64,000 nucleotides of DNA from Xanthobacteraceae bacterium (GCA_019750915.1 JAIENY010000014.1:1-64000); one strand, 5' to 3'; counted from the first letter of the stretch, positions 29,198 to 42,820 are shown. Made by a program: numbers and translations. The notes: generated by a model from the sequence alone, not told the origin.

Positions 29198-31465
29198 TCA
29201 TTCACCGTCGCGCAGGCGGCGGTAAACGGCACCGAGGATGTTCGAATAGTCGTCGGTCCATACGCTTTCCCCCTCCGTCGGCTCGGTCAGCTCCCATTTG
29301 TCATCCGACGCCAGCGTGCCGACATCGGACTCGTCACGCGCGCTGACGACGACGTTTGTCGGATAGATGTATTCATCGTCGCGGTTTGAATCCTCATCAT
29401 AAACCCAACTCTTGAGATCGTTGGCATCCGCGATGCCGACGATGACGCTGGCAAGCTCAAGGTGCCGGTTAGAGACATGCATCACCACCGCACCATGCGG
29501 CGCAAGCTTGTCCTTGTAGATCGCCATCGCCTCCTCTGTCGCAAGGTGAATGGGAATGGCGTCGGACGAATAGGCATCGACAATGATGAGGTCGTAGATG
29601 CCCTCGGGCTCCTTGGCGAAGGTCAGCCGCGCATCGCCGATCACCGGCTTCATGTCCGGCATGCAAGAGCGGATGTAGGTGAAGTATTTCGGATCGCGCG
29701 CGGTATCGACCATGGCCTGGTCGATCTCGAAGAATTTCCACGTTTCTCCCGGATAGGCCTGGCAGGCGAGCGTGCCCGCGCCCAGCCCGATCACGGCGAC
29801 CCGCAACGGGCTGCCCTTGCGGGCGCGAATGGCCGCGATTGCGCGCCCGATGCCGCCATCATTATGGTAGTAGCTGATCGGCTCAGGCCGTCCGGTGACC
29901 GGGGTGCCGTCGTCGTTCTTGATCCGCTCCGCGCCGTGGATAGTGGTGCCGTGCATCAGCACATGATATTTTCCGTCCGCCGTCTCCACGATCTTGTGCA
30001 CGCCGAAGAAGCTACGCACCGTTTCCACCCGGCCTTCATCGGCGGGGTAGACACGGATGAGCACAAGCCCCGCGGCAATCAGCGCCGCCAGCCGCCAGCG
30101 ATCGATCCGCATCGCCGTTGCAAGAACAGCCGCGATCCCCGCGATGACACTCACCACCCAGACCCGCCGGGTTTCCAGAAACGCTTCCGGGTGTCCGGTG
30201 CTGTAAGCAACCTTGATCAGAATTACCGTCGCCACGATGGCGACAAGCCAGATCCAGTTGCTCAGCTTCGTTGCGGGTGCCTCCTGCGGCGGGCGGCACA
30301 GCGCGGCCAGCGCCAGCAGGATCGGATATTCCGCGATCCACGAGAACGCGAACGGCGCGAGAAGCCCGGCGAACAATCCGCCGATCATTCCTCCAAACGA
30401 CAGCGCCACGTAGAACGTGGTGAGATATGACGCAGCAGGCCGCGTTCGCGCCAGTTCGCCGTGGCAGGCCATGGCGATGATGAAGAAACACAGTTGATGC
30501 GCGCCGAGTGTGAGCAAGAGATTTTGCTCGCCGCCGATCACCAGCAGGATCATCACGCCGGCGATCGCGACCGGCTGCAGTTTCAGCATCAACGCGTGCG
30601 GCAACAGCGGGCGCGACTGAAACACCAGAACCCAAGTCAGCAGATAGAGCGACAGCGGCAGCACCCAGAGCAGCGGCGCGGCCGCGACGTCCGTCGAAAT
30701 ATGCGCGGTGACCGCGATCAAAAGGCCGGACGGCACTCCCGCCAGAAACACCCAGCCCGCCCACTGCATCCAATCCGGCGCGACGGCCTTGCCCTCATCG
30801 GCTTGCGCCAGTTCAACAGGCGGTGAGCGCAACATCACGACACCGCAGATCGCAATGAGCGCAATCAGAACGCCATAGCCCGCGGTCCAGATCGTGTTCT
30901 GCGTGTGAAGCGTGAATATCGGCTCCAGCACGAATGGATAAGACAACAGCGCGAGAAAGCTGCCGATGTTCGACGACGCGTAGAGAAAATAAGGATCGGG
31001 TCCTTCGGGGTGGCCGGTGCGCACGAACCAAGCCTGCAGCATCGGGTTGTTGGCCGCCAGCGCGAAGAACGGCAGACCGATCGACACCGCGAACAGACCC
31101 AGCAGCCAAAAGGCGTAGCCCCCGGCCGGGGGCTCCGCCCAGCCACTCGAGATCGACAATGGCAGCGTCAGGAACGCCACCCCGAGAAGCAGAAGATGAA
31201 TGATGACCGGGACGACGCGATTTTTCATCGTCATCAAAAAATGCGCATAGGCATAGCCGGCCAGCAGCAACGACTGGAAGAACACCATCGCCACCGACCA
31301 GACCGCGGGCGATCCACCGAGGCGCGGAAGCACCATTTTTGTGAAAAGCGGCTGAACGGAGAACAGGAGCAGCGCACTGGTAAAGATCGCCGCTGTATAA
31401 ACGATCAAAATGCCCCGGTTGCGAGCGGCCGCATGATCCGCAGTTGCAGACAAAACCGATGTCAC
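29198..31465 (-). CDS. Membrane-fused spermidine-synthase-like protein
   Basis: 755 residues. The N-terminal two-thirds is a polytopic membrane region (about 12 or more helices, MFS-like); the C-terminal third is a Rossmann methyltransferase-like domain with AVIGLGAGTLACQAYPG (nucleotide loop), KFFEIDQAMVDTARDPKYF and IYDLIIVDAYSSDAIPIHL. These fit a fused MFS/spermidine-synthase-like family. No biochemical role is established for such fusions, so polyamine synthesis is only one possibility. The start ATG is at 31465. Divergent from the PYROXD2-like gene, with 144 bp between them. Confidence 0.82.
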   Translation of the reverse strand: MTSVLSATADHAAARNRGILIVYTAAIFTSALLLFSVQPLFTKMVLPRLGGSPAVWSVAMVFFQSLLLAGYAYAHFLMTMKNRVVPVIIHLLLLGVAFLTLPLSISSGWAEPPAGGYAFWLLGLFAVSIGLPFFALAANNPMLQAWFVRTGHPEGPDPYFLYASSNIGSFLALLSYPFVLEPIFTLHTQNTIWTAGYGVLIALIAICGVVMLRSPPVELAQADEGKAVAPDWMQWAGWVFLAGVPSGLLIAVTAHISTDVAAAPLLWVLPLSLYLLTWVLVFQSRPLLPHALMLKLQPVAIAGVMILLVIGGEQNLLLTLGAHQLCFFIIAMACHGELARTRPAASYLTTFYVALSFGGMIGGLFAGLLAPFAFSWIAEYPILLALAALCRPPQEAPATKLSNWIWLVAIVATVILIKVAYSTGHPEAFLETRRVWVVSVIAGIAAVLATAMRIDRWRLAALIAAGLVLIRVYPADEGRVETVRSFFGVHKIVETADGKYHVLMHGTTIHGAERIKNDDGTPVTGRPEPISYYHNDGGIGRAIAAIRARKGSPLRVAVIGLGAGTLACQAYPGETWKFFEIDQAMVDTARDPKYFTYIRSCMPDMKPVIGDARLTFAKEPEGIYDLIIVDAYSSDAIPIHLATEEAMAIYKDKLAPHGAVVMHVSNRHLELASVIVGIADANDLKSWVYDEDSNRDDEYIYPTNVVVSARDESDVGTLASDDKWELTEPTEGESVWTDDYSNILGAVYRRLRDGE

Positions 31466-31609
31466 GAAAACTCCGGATGGGCACAGTCAGCGGCAAGGCT
31501 GTTTCAGAGTGGACCACACGCGCCGGTCGGCGGCAATAACACGGGCGTGAATTTCCCGATCAATCAGAAATTGCTCGCCTGCATCTTGGAGCCCCTTTAA
31601 GAAGGGATC

Positions 31610-33211
31610 ATGTCACAGTACGACGCGATCATTATTGGCGCCGGTCACAACGGGTTGACTTGTTCGGCCTACCTCGCCATGAGCGGCTTGAAGGTGAAGG
31701 TGGTCGAGCGGCGCAAGGTGGTCGGCGGCGCCGCGGTGACCGAAGAATTTTTTCCGGGCTTTCGGAACTCGGTCGCGGCTTACACCGTCAGCCTGCTGAA
31801 CCCACGGGTGATCGCGGACCTCAATCTCGCCTCGCACGGGCTGCGGATCGTCGAGCGGCGTGCGCAGAATTTTGTTCCCTCGCCCGGCGGATCATATCTG
31901 CTGACCGGCGAAGGCCGCACCCATCAGTCGCTGGCGAAGCTCAGTGAACGCGATGCGCTGCGGATCGATGAATTCAACCGCGAGCTTGAAATCGTCGCGG
32001 ACGTGCTGCGCCAGTTCATCCTTCGCGCGCCGCCGAACGTGGTCGAAGGCTTCAGCCTGAATGCGCTGCGCGAGGGCTTCAACGCGCTGGAAACAGGCAA
32101 CATCCTGCGCCAGCTTTCAATCGAGCACCAGCGCCTGCTGCTTGACCTCTTCACACTGTCGGCGGGTGACATCCTCGACGAATGGTTCGAGAGCGATCTG
32201 TGCAAGGCGCTGTTCGGGTTCGACGCGGTGGTCGGCAACTATGCAAGCCCTTATGCCGCAGGCTCCGCCTATGTGATGCTGCATCATGCGTTCGGTGAGG
32301 TGAACGGCAAGAAGGGCCTGTGGGGTCATGCAATCGGCGGCATGGGCGCGATTACGCAGGCGATGGCCAAGTCAGCCCGCGCCTCTGGCGCCGAGATCGA
32401 AACCGGCGCGGCCGTGCGCACGGTGCTGGTCGATGATCGCCGTGCGGTGGGGGTCGCCCTGGAGAATGGCACGGAGATCCGCGCGCGTTATGTCATCTCC
32501 AATCTCAATCCGAAGCTGCTTTATACACGGCTGATGCCCGAAGGTTCGTTGCCCAAGCCCTTTGCCGATCGCATCGCGCGTTATCGCAACGGCTCCGGCA
32601 CCTTCCGCATGAATGTCGCGCTTTCCGCGCTGCCGTCTTTCAGCGCGCTTCCCGGACACGGCGATCACCTGACCAGCGGCATCATCATGGCTCCGGGCCT
32701 CCGCTATATGGACCGTGCCTATCAGGACGCGCGGACTTACGGATGGAGCCGGGAACCCATCGTCGAAATGCTGATACCCTCCACTCTCGACGACAGCCTC
32801 AGCCCATCCGGGCAGCACGTCGCAAGCCTGTTCTGTCAGCACGTCGCGCCGGAATTGCCGGACGGCAAATCGTGGGACGACCACCGCAACGAGGTCGCCG
32901 ACCTGATGATCGCCACCGTGGATCAGTACGCGCCGGGCTTTGCCCATAGCGTGATCGGCCGGCAGGCGCTGACACCGCTCGATCTCGAACGCGAGTTCGG
33001 GCTGATCGGCGGCGATATCTTCCATGGCAAACTCACACTCAATCAGTTGTTCTCGGCGCGGCCGCTGCTCGGCCATGCCGATTTCCGCGGGCCGCTGAAG
33101 GGCCTCTATCATTGCGGCTCGGGCGCGCATCCCGGCGGCGGCGTGACCGGCGCGCCGGGCTTCAATGCAGCCCAGACGGTGCTGCGCGACCACCAGGGGA
33201 TTTTCCTGTGA
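31610..33211 (+). CDS. FAD-dependent oxidoreductase, PYROXD2/CrtI-like
   Basis: 533 residues. N-terminal FAD loop IIIGAGHNGLTCSAYLAMSGLKVKVVERR, then VVGGAAVTEEFFPGFRNS, and C-terminal LYHCGSGAHPGGGVTGAPGFNAA, the fingerprint of the phytoene-desaturase-like PYROXD2 group. No carotenoid genes are nearby, so carotenoid synthesis is unlikely; the substrate is unknown. The TGA stop at 33209-33211 is directly followed by the DnaA-box-like array. Confidence 0.82.
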   Translation: MSQYDAIIIGAGHNGLTCSAYLAMSGLKVKVVERRKVVGGAAVTEEFFPGFRNSVAAYTVSLLNPRVIADLNLASHGLRIVERRAQNFVPSPGGSYLLTGEGRTHQSLAKLSERDALRIDEFNRELEIVADVLRQFILRAPPNVVEGFSLNALREGFNALETGNILRQLSIEHQRLLLDLFTLSAGDILDEWFESDLCKALFGFDAVVGNYASPYAAGSAYVMLHHAFGEVNGKKGLWGHAIGGMGAITQAMAKSARASGAEIETGAAVRTVLVDDRRAVGVALENGTEIRARYVISNLNPKLLYTRLMPEGSLPKPFADRIARYRNGSGTFRMNVALSALPSFSALPGHGDHLTSGIIMAPGLRYMDRAYQDARTYGWSREPIVEMLIPSTLDDSLSPSGQHVASLFCQHVAPELPDGKSWDDHRNEVADLMIATVDQYAPGFAHSVIGRQALTPLDLEREFGLIGGDIFHGKLTLNQLFSARPLLGHADFRGPLKGLYHCGSGAHPGGGVTGAPGFNAAQTVLRDHQGIFL

Positions 33212-33218
33212 AGAATCC

Positions 33219-33284
33219 TGTGGACAAGCTGTGGATAACCTGTGGATAAGCGGTGGGTATTCTGTTGATCGCTTGTGGACGTTT
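33219..33284 (+). repeat. Six in-phase 11-bp repeats resembling DnaA boxes
   Basis: Units starting at 33219, 33230, 33241, 33252, 33263 and 33274 read TGTGGACAAGC, TGTGGATAACC, TGTGGATAAGC, GGTGGGTATTC, TGTTGATCGCT, TGTGGACGTTT. Units 2 and 3 contain the exact DnaA box TGTGGATAA (TTATCCACA reversed), unit 1 has one mismatch, units 4-6 match about six of nine. All face the same way, one helical turn apart. A further near match, TGTGTATAAGC, is at 33332-33342 (out of phase). The array begins 8 bases after the upstream stop. Roles could be DnaA binding for replication, DnaA titration or regulation of prmA. Confidence 0.7.
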
Positions 33285-33299
33285 GCCGGAACGAAAGAC

Positions 33300-33326
33300 G
33301 ACCGTGCCTGTGCAAAAGGCACGGTC
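33300..33326 (+). other. Hairpin between array and prmA
   Basis: GACCGTGCCT and AGGCACGGTC pair perfectly (10 bp) across a seven-base loop. No T-run follows, so it is not a clear intrinsic terminator; it may end the oxidoreductase transcript or be a binding site. Confidence 0.5.
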
Positions 33327-33416
33327 GAAACTGTGTATAAGCCGCTTATAAGCCTTTGATGTTCCTGTGCCGATCATGTGTATCGATTTCCGCAACGCGT
33401 TGTTTTCGTGACCTTT

Positions 33417-34328
33417 ATGAACAGCCTCGACGTCTCCAGCACCATGACGGCCCCCACCCATCGCGCCTCCTGCGCTGCTGGCGATGAGCGCACCGCAAGC
33501 CGCATCGTCGATTTGCTGTCGGAGACATTCGACGGCGACGAGGTCGCTGTGGCCGCGTTCGAGCGGCCGGACGGGCAATGGGAGGTGACGCTGTATTTTG
33601 CCGCGCCGCCGGATGAGACCGCGATCCGCGATCTGATTCAGCTTTCGACGAGCCGCGAGTTGGCGGCGTCGATGAGGTTCGACGACATTGCCGCGCAGGA
33701 CTGGGTGAAATCGAGTCTGGAAGGCCTTGTCCCGGTCGAGGCCGGCCGATTTATCGTTCACGGTCATCACGATCGCGACCGGATCGCGCCCAACAAGCTC
33801 GGCATTGAGATCGAGGCCGCGCTCGCTTTCGGCACCGGCCATCACGGGACGACGCGAGGCTGCCTGTTGTTGCTGGATCAGGTGCTGCGCCTGCGCATGC
33901 CCAAGCGCGTGCTCGATCTCGGCTCCGGCACCGGCGTGCTGGCGATCGCGGCGGCCAAGGCGATGCATCGGAAAATTCTCGCCAGCGATATCGATCCGCG
34001 TTCAACGATTGTCGCGGCCGAAAACGCACGGTTGAACGGCGTGGGCGAATATGTTGAATCCATTCACGCGACCGGCTTTGCCTCGCCGCGTTTCGCCGCC
34101 ATGGGACCGTTCAGCCTGGTGATGGCAAATATTCTGGCGAACCCGCTGAGAAAACTCGCGCCGGAAATGTCAGCGCATCTGGCGCCATCAGCCTTCATAA
34201 TCCTGTCGGGATTGCTGCCCCATCAGGCGCGCGGCGTGATCGCGGCCTATCGTGGCCAAGGCGTGCGGCTGATCCGCAGGCTCCAGCTCGACGGCTGGAC
34301 CAGCCTGCTGATGCAGCGCATGGGTTAG
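33417..34328 (+). CDS. prmA: Ribosomal protein L11 methyltransferase
   Basis: SAM-dependent methylation of ribosomal protein L11. 303 residues. The SAM site VLDLGSGTGVLAIAAAK, the family feature FGTGHHGTTRGCLLLLD just before it, and MANILANPLRKLAPEM after it all match PrmA. The start is unclear: ATG at 33417 (used here), ATG at 33444, or GTG at 33378; none has a good ribosome site. It follows the DnaA-box-like array; its stop overlaps the stop of the convergent small gene at 34325 by four bases (TTAG). Confidence 0.9.
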   Translation: MNSLDVSSTMTAPTHRASCAAGDERTASRIVDLLSETFDGDEVAVAAFERPDGQWEVTLYFAAPPDETAIRDLIQLSTSRELAASMRFDDIAAQDWVKSSLEGLVPVEAGRFIVHGHHDRDRIAPNKLGIEIEAALAFGTGHHGTTRGCLLLLDQVLRLRMPKRVLDLGSGTGVLAIAAAKAMHRKILASDIDPRSTIVAAENARLNGVGEYVESIHATGFASPRFAAMGPFSLVMANILANPLRKLAPEMSAHLAPSAFIILSGLLPHQARGVIAAYRGQGVRLIRRLQLDGWTSLLMQRMG

Positions 34329-34531
34329 CGCCGCGGCCTGATGTCGTTTTCGGTGAAGCTGACGTCCCGCTTCTCCGTACTTCGGCGAATGCGCGACTCC
34401 GCCAGCCTGTCGAGCAGTTGGACAATGACGCCGCGCGGCCTGACGACACCGCCCGGCTGCGTCATCACCGCCATAGTCGGGCCCGGAGGCCGCCCGGCGG
34501 GAGAGATCTTCTCAAACGTAAAGGTCGGCAT
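34325..34531 (-). CDS. Hypothetical small protein
   Basis: 68 residues, MPTFTFEKISPAGRPPGP at the start, then VVRPRGVIVQLLDRLAESRIRR. GAGGAG lies six bases before the ATG at 34531, a strong ribosome site, which supports a real gene; an ATG at 34537 also exists. I recognise no domain. Pro-rich first half, basic second half. Its stop codon overlaps that of prmA. Confidence 0.5.
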   Translation of the reverse strand: MPTFTFEKISPAGRPPGPTMAVMTQPGGVVRPRGVIVQLLDRLAESRIRRSTEKRDVSFTENDIRPRR

Positions 34532-34688
34532 GTTCATCTCCTCGTTGAGTTGAAGACGCTCACCTTCCCCGCGTTTCCACGCGGAGTATGTTGGAACTCA
34601 TGCGGTCCCATATCGTTCCTCCGCCTTCCCAGTTAAGGTTTTATAAAGCATAGAACGTGCCAGAACGGTGCAGTGGTAAGGACGGCGG

Positions 34689-38743
<4,055 letters not shown>

Positions 38744-40417
38744 TTAGGCCGTCGCGGCTTTCAGCAGCCGTTCCGCAGCCGCCCGCGCCTCGGCGGTGAT
38801 TTCCGCACCCGCCAGCATCCGCGCGATTTCCTCGCGGCGGTGGTCCTTCAGCAGAGGCGCAACGCGCGTGGCTACGCGCTTGCCTTTGTCGAGCGCCTCT
38901 TTCGAAATCAATAAGTGCTGATCGGCGCGCGCCGCGACCTGCGGCGCATGCGTCACCGCCATGACCTGCACCTTCTCGGCCAGCCGCGCCAGCCGCGCAC
39001 CGATTGCGTCGGCCACCGCACCGCCCACGCCGGTATCGATTTCGTCGAACACCAGCGTCGGAGCCGAGCCGCGATCCGACAGCACAACTTTCAGCGCCAG
39101 CAGAAAGCGCGACAGCTCACCGCCCGACGCCACTTTCATCAGAGGCCCCGGCTTGGTGCCCGGATTGGTCTGCACCCAGAATTCGACGCGATCGAAGCCT
39201 TCGGGTCCGGGAGACTGCGGATCGCTGTCGATCTGCGTCGAGAACTTCGCCCGCTCGAGTTTGAGCGGCGCGAGTTCGGCGTTCACCGCCTTGTTCAGCT
39301 TGTCCGCCGCCTTGGTGCGTGCGGCCGAAAGTTTCTTTGCGGCGTCCAGATAGGCGGCATCAGCCTCGCCGACGGCTTTCTCGAGGACCTTCAGGCGATC
39401 GGCCCCGGCATCGATCATGGCAACATCGGATTTGAACTTTTCCGCCAGGGCGGCCAGTCCGTCGACCGGTGTCGAGTATTTTCGCGAGGCGGCGCGCAGC
39501 GCGAACAGCCGCTCCTCGATCCGCTCCAGTTCGGCCGGATCGAAATCGGCGGCCTGGATTGCCGAGTTCAGATAATGTTCGGCATCGGCCAGCGCGTTGA
39601 TCGCGACGTCCATTGACTTGAGCGCATCGTCGACAAGCTTCGGTGCGCTGGCTGTGCGGCGCTCCAGCCGCCGGATGGCGGCGGCCACGGCGGCAATCGG
39701 CGAATGCGGCCCCCCGACAGCGGCGAGCGCCTCGCGCAAATCCTCGGAAATTTTCTCGCCCTGCATCATCGCCGTACGCCGTTCGGCGAGTTGCGTCTCT
39801 TCGCCGTCCCGCGGCTTCAGCGCGATCAATTCGTCCGACGCGTGCCGCAGATAGTCGGCATCGCGCGCGGCGCGTTCCATACCGGCGCGGTGCGCGTCCA
39901 ACTCCGTCCGCGCCGTGCGGCGCGCGTCCCAGAAGCCCTGAACGGCCTCCACGCTCTTTTCCAGACCGGCAAATGCATCGAGCAGGCGGCGATGGGTCGC
40001 CGCATCGACCAGCGCACGATCGTCATGCTGGCCATGAATCTCGACGAGGCTGGCGCCAATGCCCTTGAGCGTCTGCACGCTCACGGCCTGGTCATTGAGG
40101 AAGGCGCGGGTCCGCCCATCGGCAAGCTGCACACGGCGCAAAATCATCTCGCCGGTATCGTCGAGGCCGTTGTCTTTCAGGATCGCGGTTGCGGGATGAT
40201 TCTTCGGCACGTCGAACACGGCCGTCACCTGCCCCTGCTCGGCTCCATGCCGCACCAGGCTGGCGTCGCCGCGCCCACCGAGCGCCAGCGCGAATGCATC
40301 GAGCAGAATGGACTTGCCCGCACCGGTTTCTCCGGTCAGCACGGCGAGGCCTCTTGTGAAATCGATATCGAGCCGCTCGATCAGGACGATGTCACGGATC
40401 GAAAGGCGGGCCAGCAT
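38744..40417 (-). CDS. recN: DNA repair protein RecN
   Basis: SMC-like protein for double-strand-break repair. 557 residues. Walker A TGETGAGKSILLDAFALALGG, then IHGQHDDRALVDAATHRRL, long coiled-coil arms with HhH-like segments in the middle, and C-terminal TLVFDEIDTGVGGAVADAIG (Walker B/signature). Starts 12 bp after bamD, so probably co-transcribed with it. MLARLSIRDIVLIERLDI is the family opening. Confidence 0.95.
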   Translation of the reverse strand: MLARLSIRDIVLIERLDIDFTRGLAVLTGETGAGKSILLDAFALALGGRGDASLVRHGAEQGQVTAVFDVPKNHPATAILKDNGLDDTGEMILRRVQLADGRTRAFLNDQAVSVQTLKGIGASLVEIHGQHDDRALVDAATHRRLLDAFAGLEKSVEAVQGFWDARRTARTELDAHRAGMERAARDADYLRHASDELIALKPRDGEETQLAERRTAMMQGEKISEDLREALAAVGGPHSPIAAVAAAIRRLERRTASAPKLVDDALKSMDVAINALADAEHYLNSAIQAADFDPAELERIEERLFALRAASRKYSTPVDGLAALAEKFKSDVAMIDAGADRLKVLEKAVGEADAAYLDAAKKLSAARTKAADKLNKAVNAELAPLKLERAKFSTQIDSDPQSPGPEGFDRVEFWVQTNPGTKPGPLMKVASGGELSRFLLALKVVLSDRGSAPTLVFDEIDTGVGGAVADAIGARLARLAEKVQVMAVTHAPQVAARADQHLLISKEALDKGKRVATRVAPLLKDHRREEIARMLAGAEITAEARAAAERLLKAATA

Positions 40418-40429
40418 TTCAGACGAGTC

Positions 40430-41332
40430 CTATCCCAGACCGAACTTCTTGAATGCCTTGCTGATGTAAGAATCCTTGTTCTCACTTGGCTCGACACCGC
40501 CGGACTTTACAAGATTGTAGGCGTCTTTGTACCAGCTACTATCAGGAAAGTTGTGGCCAAGCACGGCAGCCGCGGTCTGTGCCTCGCCCACGATGCCGAT
40601 CGCCATGTAGGCTTCGGTCAGACGGGCAAGCGCTTCCTCGACATGGCGGGTGGTCTGATACTGCGTCACCACGACCTTGAAGCGGTTGATGGCGCCCGCG
40701 TAATCCTTCTTTTGCATATAATAGCGACCGATCGCCATTTCCTTGCCGGCGAGCTGATCGCGCGCGCCCTGGATCTTCTGCTTGGCGGTGTTGGCGTATT
40801 CCGAATTTGGATACTTCCGGATCACTTCTTCCAGAGCGTTGATGGCCCGCTCGGTGCGGCCCTGATCGCGGCTGATGTCCGGAATCTGATCGTAGTTCGA
40901 CACCGCCACCAGATACTGTGCGTAAGCTGCATCCGGACTGCCCGGATGCAGGCTGATGTAGCGGTTGGCCGAGGAAATGCATTCGTCATAATCGCCGGCC
41001 TCGTACGAGGCGTAGGCCGACAGCAGCAGCGACTTGCGCGCCCAGTCCGAATACGGGTGCTGGCGGTCGACCTCCTCGAACTTCTTGATCGCGGCCTTGC
41101 GATCCTTCTTCTCGTTCAGCAGGTACAGGCCCTGATTATAGAGCTTGTCTGCCGGCTCATCGACGAATGTCTCGTCCTTCTTGAAGAACTTATCGAACAG
41201 GTCGCCGGTGCCGCAGGCTGCCAGCGGCACGGAGATCATCACGACACCAAAGGCGAGTCGGGCAACGCGAGCGTGCCGCGCAATACGATTGAGGAAGGGC
41301 CGCTCGGTTAAATGGCGCACATGCGTCGTCAT
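40430..41332 (-). CDS. bamD: Outer membrane assembly lipoprotein BamD
   Basis: Component of the BAM complex that inserts beta-barrel proteins. 300 residues. A lipobox LAAC follows an N-terminal hydrophobic stretch (FGVVMISVPLAACG). Repeated TPR-like helices follow (YNQGLYLLNEKKDRKAAIKKFEEVDRQHPYSDWARKSLL, YEAGDYDECISSANRYISLHPG). The ATG at 41332 (MTTHVRHLTE) is used; a TTG at 41359 adds nine residues. The lpxC-bamD gap is 194 bp with no recognised signal. Confidence 0.93.
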   Translation of the reverse strand: MTTHVRHLTERPFLNRIARHARVARLAFGVVMISVPLAACGTGDLFDKFFKKDETFVDEPADKLYNQGLYLLNEKKDRKAAIKKFEEVDRQHPYSDWARKSLLLSAYASYEAGDYDECISSANRYISLHPGSPDAAYAQYLVAVSNYDQIPDISRDQGRTERAINALEEVIRKYPNSEYANTAKQKIQGARDQLAGKEMAIGRYYMQKKDYAGAINRFKVVVTQYQTTRHVEEALARLTEAYMAIGIVGEAQTAAAVLGHNFPDSSWYKDAYNLVKSGGVEPSENKDSYISKAFKKFGLG

Positions 41333-41526
41333 ACGTTTTGCAAGACCTGAGTGAAGCAACCGAAATCGCCGTGGACGATGGTCCCGTCAGCGTTCCGCAG
41401 CTTGTCTATCCGAAATCGAGTTTCTGACCAACCGGATAGGTACACATTTCGCCCGCATTAAGGCGACTGAAACAGCTATCACACGCGGTTTTGTTGCCAC
41501 CACCGGCTGTAGCCGGCGGGGGAAGC

Positions 41527-42486
41527 TCAGGAAACGTCCGGCGCGAAGGCCGGGGCGACGATGCCGCCACCGAGCATGGTGCCGACCGCATCGGCCACCG
41601 AGGTGCGACGGCGTGCAGCCACCGGCTCGGCCTCGACCACCCGCCAGGCGTGGCGATCATTCATCAACGCCGTCAGCACGGCATGATTCATCTTGTGGCC
41701 ACCACGCACCGACCGATACAGGCCGAGCAGCGGCAAGCCTGCAAGCGCGAGATCGCCTACCGCATCCAGCACCTTGTGGCGGACGCACTCGTCGGCATAG
41801 CGCAGGCCCTCGGCGTTCAGCAGACGATCGTCATCGAACACCACCGAATTGTCGAACGAAGCGCCGCGAGCAAAACCTGCATTGAGCAGCCGGGCGACGT
41901 CTTTCATGCAACCGAAGGTGCGCGCGCGAGCGATATCGCGGCGAAACGTCTCCGGCGTAAGATCCAGATTGTAAGCCTGACGGCCGATCAGCGGATTGGA
42001 GAAATTGATCTCGATTTCGGCGCGGAACCCGCCAGCGTAAGGGCGCAGTTCGCCAAGCGATTCGCCGAGTACGACCTTGATGGGCTTAAGGACTTCGATG
42101 AAGCGGCGCGGCGCTGACTGCTGCACGACACCGGCATTTTCGATCGCGGCAACAAACGGTGCGGCGCTGCCGTCCATGATCGGAATTTCAGGACCATCGA
42201 CTTCGATGGTGGCGTTATCGACGCCCATCCCGCGCAGCGCGGCGAGAACATGTTCGGCGGTGGAGACGATGGGACCGACTTTATCGCCCAGAACGGTCTG
42301 CAGTTCAGTGGCGGTGACGGCGAAGGCGGAAGCGCGAATTTCGCGGTTGGTGTCGGAACGGACAAAAACGAAACCGGTATCGACCGGTGCCGGTCCGAGA
42401 ACGAGATTGACGGGTGCGCCTGAGTGAACGCCAATACCCGTCATTGTGACGTGCGTGCGCAACGTCGTCTGTCGGCTAAACTTCAT
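41527..42486 (-). CDS. lpxC: UDP-3-O-acyl-N-acetylglucosamine deacetylase
   Basis: Committed step of lipid A synthesis. 319 residues. Zinc ligands and catalytic residues in STAEHVLAAL (first His), HKVLDAVGDLALAGLPLLG (His and Asp) and GHKMNH. Start chosen at ATG 42486 (MKFSRQTTLR), with AAGG about six bases upstream; an ATG at 42540 would give 18 extra residues. Follows ftsZ in the classical dcw-lpxC order. Confidence 0.95.
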   Translation of the reverse strand: MKFSRQTTLRTHVTMTGIGVHSGAPVNLVLGPAPVDTGFVFVRSDTNREIRASAFAVTATELQTVLGDKVGPIVSTAEHVLAALRGMGVDNATIEVDGPEIPIMDGSAAPFVAAIENAGVVQQSAPRRFIEVLKPIKVVLGESLGELRPYAGGFRAEIEINFSNPLIGRQAYNLDLTPETFRRDIARARTFGCMKDVARLLNAGFARGASFDNSVVFDDDRLLNAEGLRYADECVRHKVLDAVGDLALAGLPLLGLYRSVRGGHKMNHAVLTALMNDRHAWRVVEAEPVAARRRTSVADAVGTMLGGGIVAPAFAPDVS

Positions 42487-42820
42487 CCCCGCCTTCATCC
42501 CAAACTTAACAATCAAGAACCGAAGGCCGGAACTAGCCAACCTAATGATTCGAAGATCGTCCCCAACAGCGATGACCTTAACGATTGGCTGATGGAGTGC
42601 CAGTCACGCTTGTTTACCGATTGTTACCCCAAACCCGCCGCATCTCCTGCGAGGTCTTGCCACAATTGACCGCCCGGTCAAAACGCCCCGCGTTTGCGGA
42701 CAATAATTTTTGATAACAGATTCAAAACCTTACAGGGATAACAATCACTTTATCGTCCGGAATAGAAAACGCCCCGTCCACAGGATCGGGGCGCTCTCGT
42801 TTTTGTCATTGTTACGGAAA
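42487..42820 (-). other. lpxC upstream region and ftsZ terminator
   Basis: 334 bases between ftsZ and lpxC. The ftsZ terminator lies at its ftsZ-side end (42766-42793). The rest holds several GTTAAG/GTAAAC-like sequences on the minus strand that could be promoter or regulator sites; I cannot name one with confidence. No RNA gene or ORF of note. Confidence 0.4.
42766..42793 (-). terminator. ftsZ terminator
   Basis: On the minus strand CGCCCCG-ATCCTGTGGA-CGGGGCG pairs 7 bp and is followed by TTTTC. It starts about 27 bases after the ftsZ stop. Confidence 0.7.
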
